Below, one piece after another: positions 1 to 6,407 of a stretch of 10,565 nucleotides of DNA (position 1 is the stretch's first letter; every line of letters begins with the position of its first letter). The position numbers and the translations under genes are program-made. Source of the stretch: DSUN01 sp035527715 (GTDB lineage: Bacteria; Planctomycetota; PUPC01; DSUN01); assembly GCA_035527715.1 (NCBI GenBank), contig DATKZY010000186.1, positions 1-10,565 on the forward strand. Reading direction: 5' to 3'. The notes under the pieces are model-generated. The model saw nothing but the letters and a program-made list of their open reading frames with translations, did no database searches and was not told the DNA's origin.

Positions 1-7
1 CAGACAA

Positions 8-86
8 GCGGAAAAGACACCCGCTGTCTTTTGCCGGAACGGCCCGGCGGGTGCGTCGCACAAAAGACAGCGGGTGTCTTTTCCGC
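8..86. repeat. Nested inverted repeat with AAAAGAC/GTCTTTT arms
   Basis: The arms at 8-33 and 61-86 are perfect reverse complements over 26 bases and flank a 27-base GC-rich loop. Each arm is itself a small hairpin, AAAAGACA-CCCGC-TGTCTTTT or its complement, so the element can fold as one long stem or as two short ones. The AAAAGAC...GTCTTTT ends recur in the palindrome at 3720-3742, which suggests one dispersed family. It lies upstream of the promoter of the transglutaminase-like gene. It could act as a terminator for a gene left of the window, since both strands end in T-runs, or it could be a mobile palindromic repeat. The inverted repeat is directly visible; its role is inferred. Confidence 0.85.
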
Positions 87-143
87 GCCCGTGGGAGTGA
101 GTCCACCTGCAATTCCGGCCCGCACCCTCAGCCCACGGCGAGC

Positions 144-172
144 TTGCATGCCCGTCCGCCGGAGAATACAAT
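144..172 (+). promoter_or_regulatory. Candidate sigma70-type promoter for the transglutaminase-like gene
   Basis: TTGCAT (144-149) is separated by exactly 17 bases from TACAAT (167-172), which matches the -10 consensus at 5 of 6 positions; the -35 match is only 3 of 6. Transcription would start near 179, leaving a leader of about 30 bases before the start codon at 212. The ribosome binding site AGGAG is at 201-205. This is inferred from consensus only. Confidence 0.45.
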
Positions 173-211
173 GCTCGCGGGGAGCCATTCCACGGAGCAC
201 AGGAGAAGTCC

Positions 212-2446
212 ATGGGAGCGCGATGGCTGGCCGCCGTGTTCGTTGTCGCCGCGGGCGCCGTGTGGGCCGAGCCGCTCGGCAACATCAAGGTCGTGAGCGA
301 CAAGGCGCCCGATTGCTCGTCGCTCGAGGCGCTCGTCGCCTCGATCAGCCGCGAGTGCAAGACGGATGACGAGAAGGCGATCGCGATCTACAACGCCTGC
401 CGCTATCTCTACTACCACCACGCCTATCCCGGCGAGCCGGGCGGCCTGGGCGCGCTCAAGATGATCAACGTCTACGGCTGGGGCCTCTGCGGCGGACAGC
501 ATAGCGTGCTGGCCGCGGTGTGGGAGAAGGCGGGCTTCAAGTGGCGCTACCGCGGCTGGCCCGGCCACACCACGGTCGAGTGCCAGTACGGCGGCCGCTG
601 GCACTACTTCGACACCTTCCTGAAGTTCTACTGCTGGATGCCCGACGCCAACGCCTCCGGCGGCCGCACCGTCGCGGGGCAGCAGGACATCAAGGCCAAT
701 CCCGCCCTCGTCAGCGACGCCTTCGTCCTCGACCAGGGCCGCAAAGTGTGGTACATGAAGGACAACCGCTTCGAATACCTCGGCGACAAGGCGAACTGGA
801 CGGCTCCCGCGTTCCTCGTGTGCGGCGATTCGCTGCCCGGCGTGATCGCCGGCTGCAAGGCGAACCGCGACGCCGGCAGCCCCCGCGGCTGGGCGAGCAT
901 CCAGTTCGACGAGGCCCGCTACAACACCGCCGTGAACCTTGGCGTCGGCTACGCCCTCACCCTCGACTGGGACAAGGTCGAAGGCGCCTTCTACTTCAAC
1001 GGCAAGGACAAGGCGCCCTTCCACTCCTGCGGCGACAAGAACTACCGCAACTGCGCCTCCATTGGGCCGCTGCTCGAGCCCTACGCGGGTAAGGACCGAC
1101 GCCAGACCTGGTCGAACGGCACGCTCGTCTTCAAGCCCGACCTGCGCAACGACGCCTTCCTCGCCAGCCTCCAGCAGGCCGACAACGTCGCCTGTGAGGG
1201 CGGCGCGCTGAAGCCCAAGGACGCCGCCAAGCCGGCCAGCTTCGTCGTCGAGATGGCCTGCCCCTACATTGTGGCGAAGGCAAGTGGCAAGCTCACGGGC
1301 GACGACGCGAAGGCCGAGGTCTCGAAGGACGGCAAGGCCTGGGCCGCGGTGGAGATTACGGACTTCGCGAAGTCCGTAATGGGCAGCTACCGCTACCTCG
1401 TCCGCGTCACCTTCACCAAGCCCATCACCGCCCTCGAACTGACGAGCATCGTCCAGCACAACCAGGAGGCGTTGCCCTTCCTTGCACCGGGCAGGAACAC
1501 GGTGACCATCACGGCGGAGAACCCGCAGGCGCTGGGCAAGAACCGCCTCGTTGTCACCTATGCCTACTGCCTGGGATCGCGGAACTGCTCCTACGAGCAG
1601 GTCTTCGACAAGGGCGCCGAGGTCGCCAGGGCGCACTACGCGAGCTGGGCCGAGACGCCGATCGTGGTCCAGAAGATTGTGGACAAGTTCCCCTACACCT
1701 TCGAGGTCCCGATTCCCACGCCCAAGGGCAAGTACCCCGTGTATCCGCGCATGGTCTTGCTGCGACGCGAGGTGCTCGCGCCCGGCCAGGAGCCGATGGC
1801 CACGCCCACGCCGCCCTCCACGCCGACGGTCGGCGCGAACGACGTCCTCGCCACAACGCCCAACCCGTGGCTCATCGGCGCCGCGAAGCCCGCGAGCCGG
1901 GCCGACGTGCCGACGAAGGCCACTACTTTCCCCCTCAAGCGCGTCTCCTACGTGAACCTGAAGGGCGAGGTCTTCGCCCACAACTTCATCAAGTGGCTCA
2001 AGCCCAACGACCCGGCCGGCCCCGCCGCTTGGATCCTGCTCATCGGCGTGGACGACGTGAAGCTGCCCGAGGCGAAGAATCTTGCCTCCGCCAAGCTCAC
2101 CTTCTATGTCATCGAGGCCCACGACAAGGCGAACATGGAGGCCGCCGCCGTCCTCCTCAAGGCGCCCTTCGAGGCTGGCAAGCCCTACGACTTCAAGGGC
2201 CTCGGCGACAACGTCGGCTCGGCCATCGTCAAGCAGGGCGCGGGCCGCGACAAGGTCTTCGACCCGCCGCTGCGCTACGAGATTGACGTCACGAAGGCGG
2301 TCCGCACCTGGATCGGCGGCGAGAAGCCGCACGGCCTCGCCCTCCGCATCGTGCCCAATCGCGGCGTGGACGACGGCTGGACCGTCCGCTTCACCCCCTC
2401 CAAGGACAAGCTGCCCGAGCTGGAGATCACGACCTATAAAGAGTGA
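212..2446 (+). CDS. Secreted transglutaminase-like protein with C-terminal DNRLRE-type domain
   Basis: This 744-residue protein starts at ATG 212 behind AGGAG (201-205). Residues 1-19 form a Sec signal peptide ending VWA, so it is exported. Residues about 30-145 resemble a transglutaminase-like (papain-fold) core with a Cys-His-Asp triad: C93 in GLCGGQ, H119 in PGHTTVE and D134 in HYFDTF. Such domains in bacteria act as peptidases, amidases or cross-linking enzymes; the substrate here is unknown. The middle (about 180-500) is not recognised. A Pro/Thr-rich linker follows at about 527-541. Residues about 586-744 look like a DNRLRE/CBM96-type beta-sandwich (DVTKAVRTWIGG, then a closing PELEITTY), a module common in secreted proteins of planctomycete-like bacteria. 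A 26-bp perfect palindrome at 1355-1380 encodes I382 to V389. The gene appears to stand alone. The triad reading is good; the substrate is open. Confidence 0.8.
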   Translation: MGARWLAAVFVVAAGAVWAEPLGNIKVVSDKAPDCSSLEALVASISRECKTDDEKAIAIYNACRYLYYHHAYPGEPGGLGALKMINVYGWGLCGGQHSVLAAVWEKAGFKWRYRGWPGHTTVECQYGGRWHYFDTFLKFYCWMPDANASGGRTVAGQQDIKANPALVSDAFVLDQGRKVWYMKDNRFEYLGDKANWTAPAFLVCGDSLPGVIAGCKANRDAGSPRGWASIQFDEARYNTAVNLGVGYALTLDWDKVEGAFYFNGKDKAPFHSCGDKNYRNCASIGPLLEPYAGKDRRQTWSNGTLVFKPDLRNDAFLASLQQADNVACEGGALKPKDAAKPASFVVEMACPYIVAKASGKLTGDDAKAEVSKDGKAWAAVEITDFAKSVMGSYRYLVRVTFTKPITALELTSIVQHNQEALPFLAPGRNTVTITAENPQALGKNRLVVTYAYCLGSRNCSYEQVFDKGAEVARAHYASWAETPIVVQKIVDKFPYTFEVPIPTPKGKYPVYPRMVLLRREVLAPGQEPMATPTPPSTPTVGANDVLATTPNPWLIGAAKPASRADVPTKATTFPLKRVSYVNLKGEVFAHNFIKWLKPNDPAGPAAWILLIGVDDVKLPEAKNLASAKLTFYVIEAHDKANMEAAAVLLKAPFEAGKPYDFKGLGDNVGSAIVKQGAGRDKVFDPPLRYEIDVTKAVRTWIGGEKPHGLALRIVPNRGVDDGWTVRFTPSKDKLPELEITTYKE
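1355..1380. repeat. 26-bp perfect palindrome inside the transglutaminase-like gene
   Basis: ATTACGGACTTCG is followed immediately by its exact reverse complement, giving a 26-base palindrome with no spacer. It lies in the open frame of the host gene and encodes ITDFAKSV plus the first two bases of the next Met codon. A chance perfect palindrome of this length is very unlikely, so a dispersed palindromic element inserted in a tolerant part of the protein is the simplest reading. It does not resemble the AAAAGAC family in this window. Confidence 0.8.
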
Positions 2447-2451
2447 AGAGA

Positions 2452-2487
2452 GTGGCCCACGAATCGCGCGAATGACGCGAATGAAGC
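2452..2487 (-). repeat. ATTCGTG triplet repeat, copy A (inverted)
   Basis: Read on the minus strand this block contains three ATTCG units spaced nine bases apart and ends in CGTGGGCCAC. It matches copy C at 3158-3192 at all but about three positions. It begins six bases after the stop codon of the transglutaminase-like gene. Confidence 0.8.
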
Positions 2488-2577
2488 AAAGAGAAGAGAG
2501 AGACTTGGGTAGGAGGCGTGGAGGCCGGGCCCGACCGCAGGGCTTTCCGCGCTTCCCAATGCTCTTTCCCTTTTCCA

Positions 2578-2612
2578 CTCTCATTCGTGTGATTCGCGTG
2601 ATTCGTGACCCA
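2578..2612 (+). repeat. ATTCGTG triplet repeat, copy B
   Basis: Three tandem ATTCGYGTG units (from about 2582) end in ATTCGTGACCC. The block has the same orientation as copy C and opposite orientation to copy A. It stands about 40 bases before the start codon of the GxxExxY gene. Confidence 0.8.
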
Positions 2613-2654
2613 GATCTTCTTCCCGCTGCTGTCGTGGGATGAAAAGGAAGGGCC

Positions 2655-3059
2655 TTGGCTGAGATTGTCCATCCAGACGAGAGCTACGCGCTCATGGGCG
2701 CCTGCTTCAACGTGTACAACGAGAAGGGCTCAGGCTTCCTCGAACCCGTCTACCAGGAATGCCTCGAGATCGAGCTGGAGCACCAGGGGATCCCGTTCGA
2801 GGCCCAGAGGGAGATCATCCTCCATTACCGTGACAGGGAGCTGAAGCAACGGTACAAGCCCGACCTCATCTGCTACGGCAAGATCATCGTCGAGGCCAAG
2901 GCCGTGGCACACTTGCTCGACGAACACCGCGCGCAATTGCTCAATTACCTCAACGCCACAGGCCTGAAGCTCGGCATCCTCGTCAACTTCGGCCACCACC
3001 CGAAGCTGGAGTACGAACGGATCATTCTCACCGGCAAGGCAGGGGATCTGGCAAAGTAG
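2655..3059 (+). CDS. GxxExxY family protein (PD-(D/E)XK nuclease-like)
   Basis: This 134-residue protein is of the GxxExxY type, named for the motif seen here as G27-F-L-E30-P-V-Y33. It carries a PD-(D/E)XK-like core: D70 in YKPDLI and E80-A-K82 in IIVEAKA, followed by the helix HRAQLLNYL and the strand LKLGILVNFG. Its length is normal for the family. The start is TTG at 2655, chosen because AGGAAGG at 2645-2651 precedes it and because homologues have a similar short helix before the GxxExxY motif; ATG 2694 would cut into that helix. The biological role of the family is not established. The nuclease-like residues point to DNA or RNA cleavage, but that is inference. The gene lies between ATTCGTG repeats B and C in direct orientation, which suggests it travels or is maintained with them. 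Confidence 0.88.
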   Translation: MAEIVHPDESYALMGACFNVYNEKGSGFLEPVYQECLEIELEHQGIPFEAQREIILHYRDRELKQRYKPDLICYGKIIVEAKAVAHLLDEHRAQLLNYLNATGLKLGILVNFGHHPKLEYERIILTGKAGDLAK

Positions 3060-3157
3060 GGGACGTTCGGACACCGGTGGGCCCTCATGCCCGACGGTCG
3101 CCCGGCTCTCTGTTCCTAACCCCAATCGAGTCTTTCTGCTTCGTGTCTGCTCCGTTT

Positions 3158-3192
3158 CTTCATTCGCGTGATTCGTGTGATTCGTGGGCCAC
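3158..3192 (+). repeat. ATTCGTG triplet repeat, copy C
   Basis: Three tandem ATTCGYGTG units end in ATTCGTGGGCCACT, nearly identical to the complement of copy A. The block stops five bases before the start codon of the glycyl radical enzyme, so it forms most of that gene's near upstream region. The preceding bases, from about 3119 (CCCAATCGAGTCTTT), also resemble the left flank of copy B, so more than the triplets may be shared. Confidence 0.8.
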
Positions 3193-3196
3193 TCCT

Positions 3197-5479
3197 ATGG
3201 ATTTCTCTTCGCTTCCCGATACCCCGCGCCTGGCGGACCTGCGCCGGCGGGTGCGCGACGCGATGGAGCGGCCGCCCGTTCGCTGGGACTGCCCCGCGCG
3301 CATTGACGAGCGCTTCATGGGCCAGCCGCTCGCCGTCCGGAAGGCGCGGGCAATCGCCCTCAAGCTCTCCAAGATGCCCACCGACCTGTGGGATGGCCAG
3401 CTCCTCGCCGGCTCGATGACGCTCGAGGAGCCACGCGTCCACGCCGAATGGGGCTTCCCCGACTACGTGACCGACGCCGAGCGCGACGCCGCGCGCCAGC
3501 GCGGCCTGAGCATCCACTCCGTCTTCGGCCACGTCGTGCCCGACTATCCGACCCTGCTGGCCAAGGGCCTCCGCGGCATCCGGGCCGATGCCGAGGCCCA
3601 GCGGCCCCTCGCCACGACGCCGCAGGAGACGGCCTTCCTCGACTCTGTCGCCATCGCCCTCGACGCGGTCATTGGCTTCGCGGCCCGCCTCGCCGCCCGA
3701 TGCGACGCTGCGGCCGCTGAAAAAGACTCCGGGAGTCTTTTTTCTCCGCTGCGCGCGGCAGAGATTCGCCAAATGGCGGCCAATCTGCGCCAGGCGCCGG
3801 CGGGGCCGGCGCTGACCTTCTGGCAGGCCCTCCAGAGCGTGTGGCTGCTCCACATGGTCTTCCACTCGACGATGAACGGCAACGCGATGGGCCGCCTCGA
3901 CCAGTATGCCTGGCCCCTGCTTGAGGCCGACCTGGCCGCCGGCCGGCTCGACATGGCCCAAGCCTTCGAACTCGTCGGCTGCTTCTGCCTGAAGTTCAAC
4001 GAGCGGGCGAAGACGACCGACGACCAGCGCCCCGACGCCCGCGAGCCCGAGCCTGTTGATCCCGCCCGCCGCACGCGCCACTACACGTCGTCGCAGATCG
4101 GCACCCGCCGCGACGGCCTCGACGCCACGAACCATTGGCTCCAGAACACCATCGTCGGCGGCCTCACGCCCGATGGCCACGACGGCACCAACCCCCTGTC
4201 GTTCCTCCTCCTCGAAGCCTATCGCCGCAACGAGATGACCAACCCGCTGCTCACGGTGCGCGTCCACCGCGGCTCGCCCGACGCCCTGCTCCGCCACGCC
4301 TGCGAGGTGCTCAAGGACGGTGGCGGCATGCCCGCGCTCTTCAACGACGAGGCGCTCGTGCCCGCACTCGAACGCCTCGGCATCCCGACCCCCGACGCGC
4401 GCGACTACACCAACGACGGCTGCTGGGAGGTGATCCTCCCGGGCCGCACGAACTTCGTGTTCCAGCGCCTCAGCCTGATGCTGTGCCTGCTCTGGGCGCT
4501 CGGCCGCGACCGCTCCGAGGCCGCGCCCGACACGGGCGACCCGCGCGGCTTTGCCAGCTTTGGCGACGTGTGGCGCGCCTTCGCCGCTCAGGCGGACGCG
4601 ATGGTCGGCCGCGTCGTGCGCAGCGTCACCGAGACGTGCAATGATCGCAGCACGATCGCCCCCGTGCCCCTGCTGAGCGCGCTGATGGACGGGGCGATCG
4701 CGTCGCGGCGCGACATGACGGCGGGCGGCTCGAGGTACCGCACCTTTGGCATGCTCGCCGAGAGCGCCGCGCACGCCATTGACTCGCTGGTGGCGATCAA
4801 GACGGTCGTCTTCGAGCACAACGCGGCCACGATGGCCGAGCTGTGCGACGCGCTCGCCGCGAACTTCGTCGGCCACGAGCCGCTGCGGAAGAAACTCCTC
4901 GACGCCCCCAAGTACGGCAACGACGACGAGCGCGCCGACGCGCTCGGCCGCGAAGTCATTGCTGCCTTCACCGAAGGGGTCGCCTGCCACGCCGCGACCC
5001 ATCGCGCCAGGGTGCTCTTCCCCGCCGGCGTCGCCACCTTCTCGTGGTACATCGGCATCGGCGAGGGGCTGGGCGCGTCGCCCGACGGGCGGCTCGCCGG
5101 CGAGCCGGTTTCCTCGAACTTCTCGCCCGCGCTCGGCCGCGACCTCGACGGCCTCCCCAGCGCCATCCTCTCCTACGCCAAGATGCACCACGAGCGCTTG
5201 CCCGCCGGCGGCCCGCTCGACCTGCGGCTGGCGCGGCGCCTGGTCGAGGGCGACGAGGGCACGGGGCGCATGGCCGCACTCGTCCGCAGCTTCGTGGACA
5301 CGGGGGGCTCGATGATGACCCTCACCGTGGCCGACACCGAGGAGTTGCGCGCCGCGCAGCGCGAGTCCGATCGCCATCGCTCGCTCCGCGTGCGCATGGG
5401 CGGCTGGTGCGCCTACTTCACCATGCTCAGCCGCGAGCAGCAGGAGCACCACATCCGCCGCCAGGAGGCCCGTCCGTGA
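3197..5479 (+). CDS. Glycyl radical enzyme of the pyruvate formate-lyase family, substrate unknown
   Basis: This 760-residue enzyme would use a glycyl radical to generate a catalytic thiyl radical under anaerobic conditions. The radical Gly is G736 in VRMGGWCAYF, near the C-terminus as in all members, followed by the typical LSREQQ. The catalytic Cys is C409 in DGCWEVILPG. A Glu two residues later (E411) is the arrangement of the dehydratase/lyase branch (GCxE), unlike the CC pair of true pyruvate formate-lyase. Other family signatures are the GGLTPDGHDGTNPLSF segment, PALFND and SSNFSPALGRD. The start is ATG 3197; the frame stays open 40 codons further upstream, but that stretch only translates repeat C. 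No clear Shine-Dalgarno sequence precedes the ATG. A 23-bp palindrome encodes residues about 175-182. The activase follows with a 4-base overlap. The substrate cannot be read from sequence alone. Confidence 0.9.
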   Translation: MDFSSLPDTPRLADLRRRVRDAMERPPVRWDCPARIDERFMGQPLAVRKARAIALKLSKMPTDLWDGQLLAGSMTLEEPRVHAEWGFPDYVTDAERDAARQRGLSIHSVFGHVVPDYPTLLAKGLRGIRADAEAQRPLATTPQETAFLDSVAIALDAVIGFAARLAARCDAAAAEKDSGSLFSPLRAAEIRQMAANLRQAPAGPALTFWQALQSVWLLHMVFHSTMNGNAMGRLDQYAWPLLEADLAAGRLDMAQAFELVGCFCLKFNERAKTTDDQRPDAREPEPVDPARRTRHYTSSQIGTRRDGLDATNHWLQNTIVGGLTPDGHDGTNPLSFLLLEAYRRNEMTNPLLTVRVHRGSPDALLRHACEVLKDGGGMPALFNDEALVPALERLGIPTPDARDYTNDGCWEVILPGRTNFVFQRLSLMLCLLWALGRDRSEAAPDTGDPRGFASFGDVWRAFAAQADAMVGRVVRSVTETCNDRSTIAPVPLLSALMDGAIASRRDMTAGGSRYRTFGMLAESAAHAIDSLVAIKTVVFEHNAATMAELCDALAANFVGHEPLRKKLLDAPKYGNDDERADALGREVIAAFTEGVACHAATHRARVLFPAGVATFSWYIGIGEGLGASPDGRLAGEPVSSNFSPALGRDLDGLPSAILSYAKMHHERLPAGGPLDLRLARRLVEGDEGTGRMAALVRSFVDTGGSMMTLTVADTEELRAAQRESDRHRSLRVRMGGWCAYFTMLSREQQEHHIRRQEARP
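3720..3742. repeat. 23-bp palindrome inside the glycyl radical enzyme gene
   Basis: AAAAAGACTCC and its reverse complement GGAGTCTTTTT flank a single central G. The arms share AAAAGAC...GTCTTTT with the nested repeat at 8-86. In frame it encodes EKDSGSLF (residues 175-182), a small polar patch between two predicted helices where related enzymes have only a short loop. The long A and T runs stand out from the surrounding GC-rich codons. An in-frame insertion of a dispersed palindrome is the likely explanation. Confidence 0.8.
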
Positions 5480-6366
5480 GCGCCGCCGAAGGGCTCATCT
5501 TCGACCTCGACACCTTCGCGGTGCACGACGGCCCCGGCATTCGCATGGCCGTGTATCTCAAGGGCTGCCCGCTCGCCTGCCGCTGGTGCCACAGCCCCGA
5601 GTCGATCCGCCCCGAGCCCGAGGTGATCTTCCTGCGAGACCGCTGCGTGCTGTGTGGCCGCTGCGGGGCAGTCTGCCCGCAAGGCGTGCACTCCCTGGCC
5701 GGCGGGCGTCACACGCTCGACCGCGAGAGGTGCGTCGTCTGCGGCCAATGCGTCGAGGCCTGCCCGTCGGGCGCGCTGGCCGTCAAGGGCGTTCGCGTGA
5801 CCGCCGAGTCGGTCGTCGCCAAGGCCGAGCGCCTCAAGCCCTTCTTCGCGCACTCGGGCGGCGGGGTGACGCTGACCGGCGGCGAGGTGACGGGCCAGAG
5901 GGACTTCGCCGAGGCCGTGCTCGCCGGCTGCCAGGAACGCGGCATTCACACGGCGATCGAGACGTGCGGCGCCTGCCCCTGGGAGGCCCTGGAGCGGCTG
6001 GCGGCGCGGAGCGACCTCGTGCTCTACGACCTGAAGCTGATGGACGATGCGGAGCACCGCCGCTGGACAGGCGCCCCCAACCGCCGGATTCTCCACAACG
6101 CCAAGCGGCTGGCCGGGCGGAACGTCATCGTGCGCATACCCCTCATCCCCGGCATCACGGACACCGAGGTGAACCTGAGCAGCCTCTATGCCTTTCTGGG
6201 CGACAGCGGGTTGAGGTGCGTGGAGTTCCTCCCCTTCAACCCCGCCTCGGCGGCCAAGTACGAGTGGCTCGGCCTGCGCTTCGAGGTTGCGCGCGAGCCC
6301 CAGGACGCCGCCCGCCTCGAGGCAATCGCCCAACGCGCCCGGAAGGCCGGCCTCTCCGTCTCCTGA
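5476..6366 (+). CDS. Glycyl radical enzyme activating enzyme (radical SAM)
   Basis: This 296-residue radical SAM protein would install the glycyl radical on G736 of the upstream enzyme. The SAM cluster motif CxxxCxxC is C31, C35, C38, preceded by HDGPGIRMAVYLKG as in pyruvate formate-lyase activases. Two ferredoxin-like [4Fe-4S] sites follow: C57, C60, C63, C67 and C86, C89, C92, C96. This insert is typical of activases for dehydratase/lyase-type glycyl radical enzymes and is missing from the short pyruvate formate-lyase activase. The SAM-binding GGE is residues 135-137 in LTGGEVTGQ; most relatives have Pro where V138 stands. The start is GTG 5476, overlapping the TGA of the upstream gene (GTGA), with AGGAGG at 5463-5468. 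Translational coupling in a two-gene operon is therefore likely. No transporter or microcompartment genes are adjacent. Confidence 0.9.
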   Translation: MSAAEGLIFDLDTFAVHDGPGIRMAVYLKGCPLACRWCHSPESIRPEPEVIFLRDRCVLCGRCGAVCPQGVHSLAGGRHTLDRERCVVCGQCVEACPSGALAVKGVRVTAESVVAKAERLKPFFAHSGGGVTLTGGEVTGQRDFAEAVLAGCQERGIHTAIETCGACPWEALERLAARSDLVLYDLKLMDDAEHRRWTGAPNRRILHNAKRLAGRNVIVRIPLIPGITDTEVNLSSLYAFLGDSGLRCVEFLPFNPASAAKYEWLGLRFEVAREPQDAARLEAIAQRARKAGLSVS

Positions 6367-6373
6367 CTACATC

Positions 6374-6395
6374 GCCCTCCCAGCAGGGGGGGGGC
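6374..6395. terminator. Possible hairpin between convergent genes
   Basis: GCCCTCCC (6374-6381) can pair with GGGGGGGC (6388-6395), with one G-T wobble, in the 41-base gap between the convergent activase and phosphatase genes. No T-run follows on either strand, so a Rho-independent terminator is only a weak possibility. Confidence 0.25.
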
Positions 6396-6407
6396 AGGAA
6401 AAGAACG

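Larger units (their letters stand above)
2452..2612. repeat. Long imperfect palindrome bounded by ATTCGTG repeats
   Basis: The region between the transglutaminase-like gene and the GxxExxY gene is an imperfect foldback about 160 bases long. Its ends are an inverted ATTCGTG block (2452-2487, minus orientation) and a direct one (2578-2612, plus orientation). Inside, purine-rich AAAGAGAAGAGAG with TTGGG on the left faces CCCAA with pyrimidine-rich CTCTTTCCC on the right, around a GGGCCC centre near 2531. The outer blocks are strong and the inner pairing is approximate. It resembles a MITE-like or large intergenic repeat; no protein is encoded by it. Confidence 0.65.

Noticed and set aside
128..2584. 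An 818-codon open frame on the minus strand opposite the transglutaminase-like gene
   Set aside because: It mirrors the real gene, is rich in Arg, Gly, Ala and Val with no recognisable motif, and runs into the repeat region. Long antisense frames are expected in GC-rich genes with strong codon bias.
2452..3192. CRISPR-like array from the ATTCGTG repeats
   Set aside because: The units are nine bases, tandem without spacers, and the blocks are irregularly spaced and in both orientations; no cas genes are present.
3077..3196. A 40-codon N-terminal extension of the glycyl radical enzyme
   Set aside because: It translates repeat C and its flank (HSRDSCDSWATP) and has no family similarity; ATG 3197 gives a normal start.
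3116..5452. A 778-codon open frame on the minus strand opposite the glycyl radical enzyme gene
   Set aside because: Same reason: low-complexity translation, no motif, and the plus strand has clear catalytic residues and a coupled partner gene.
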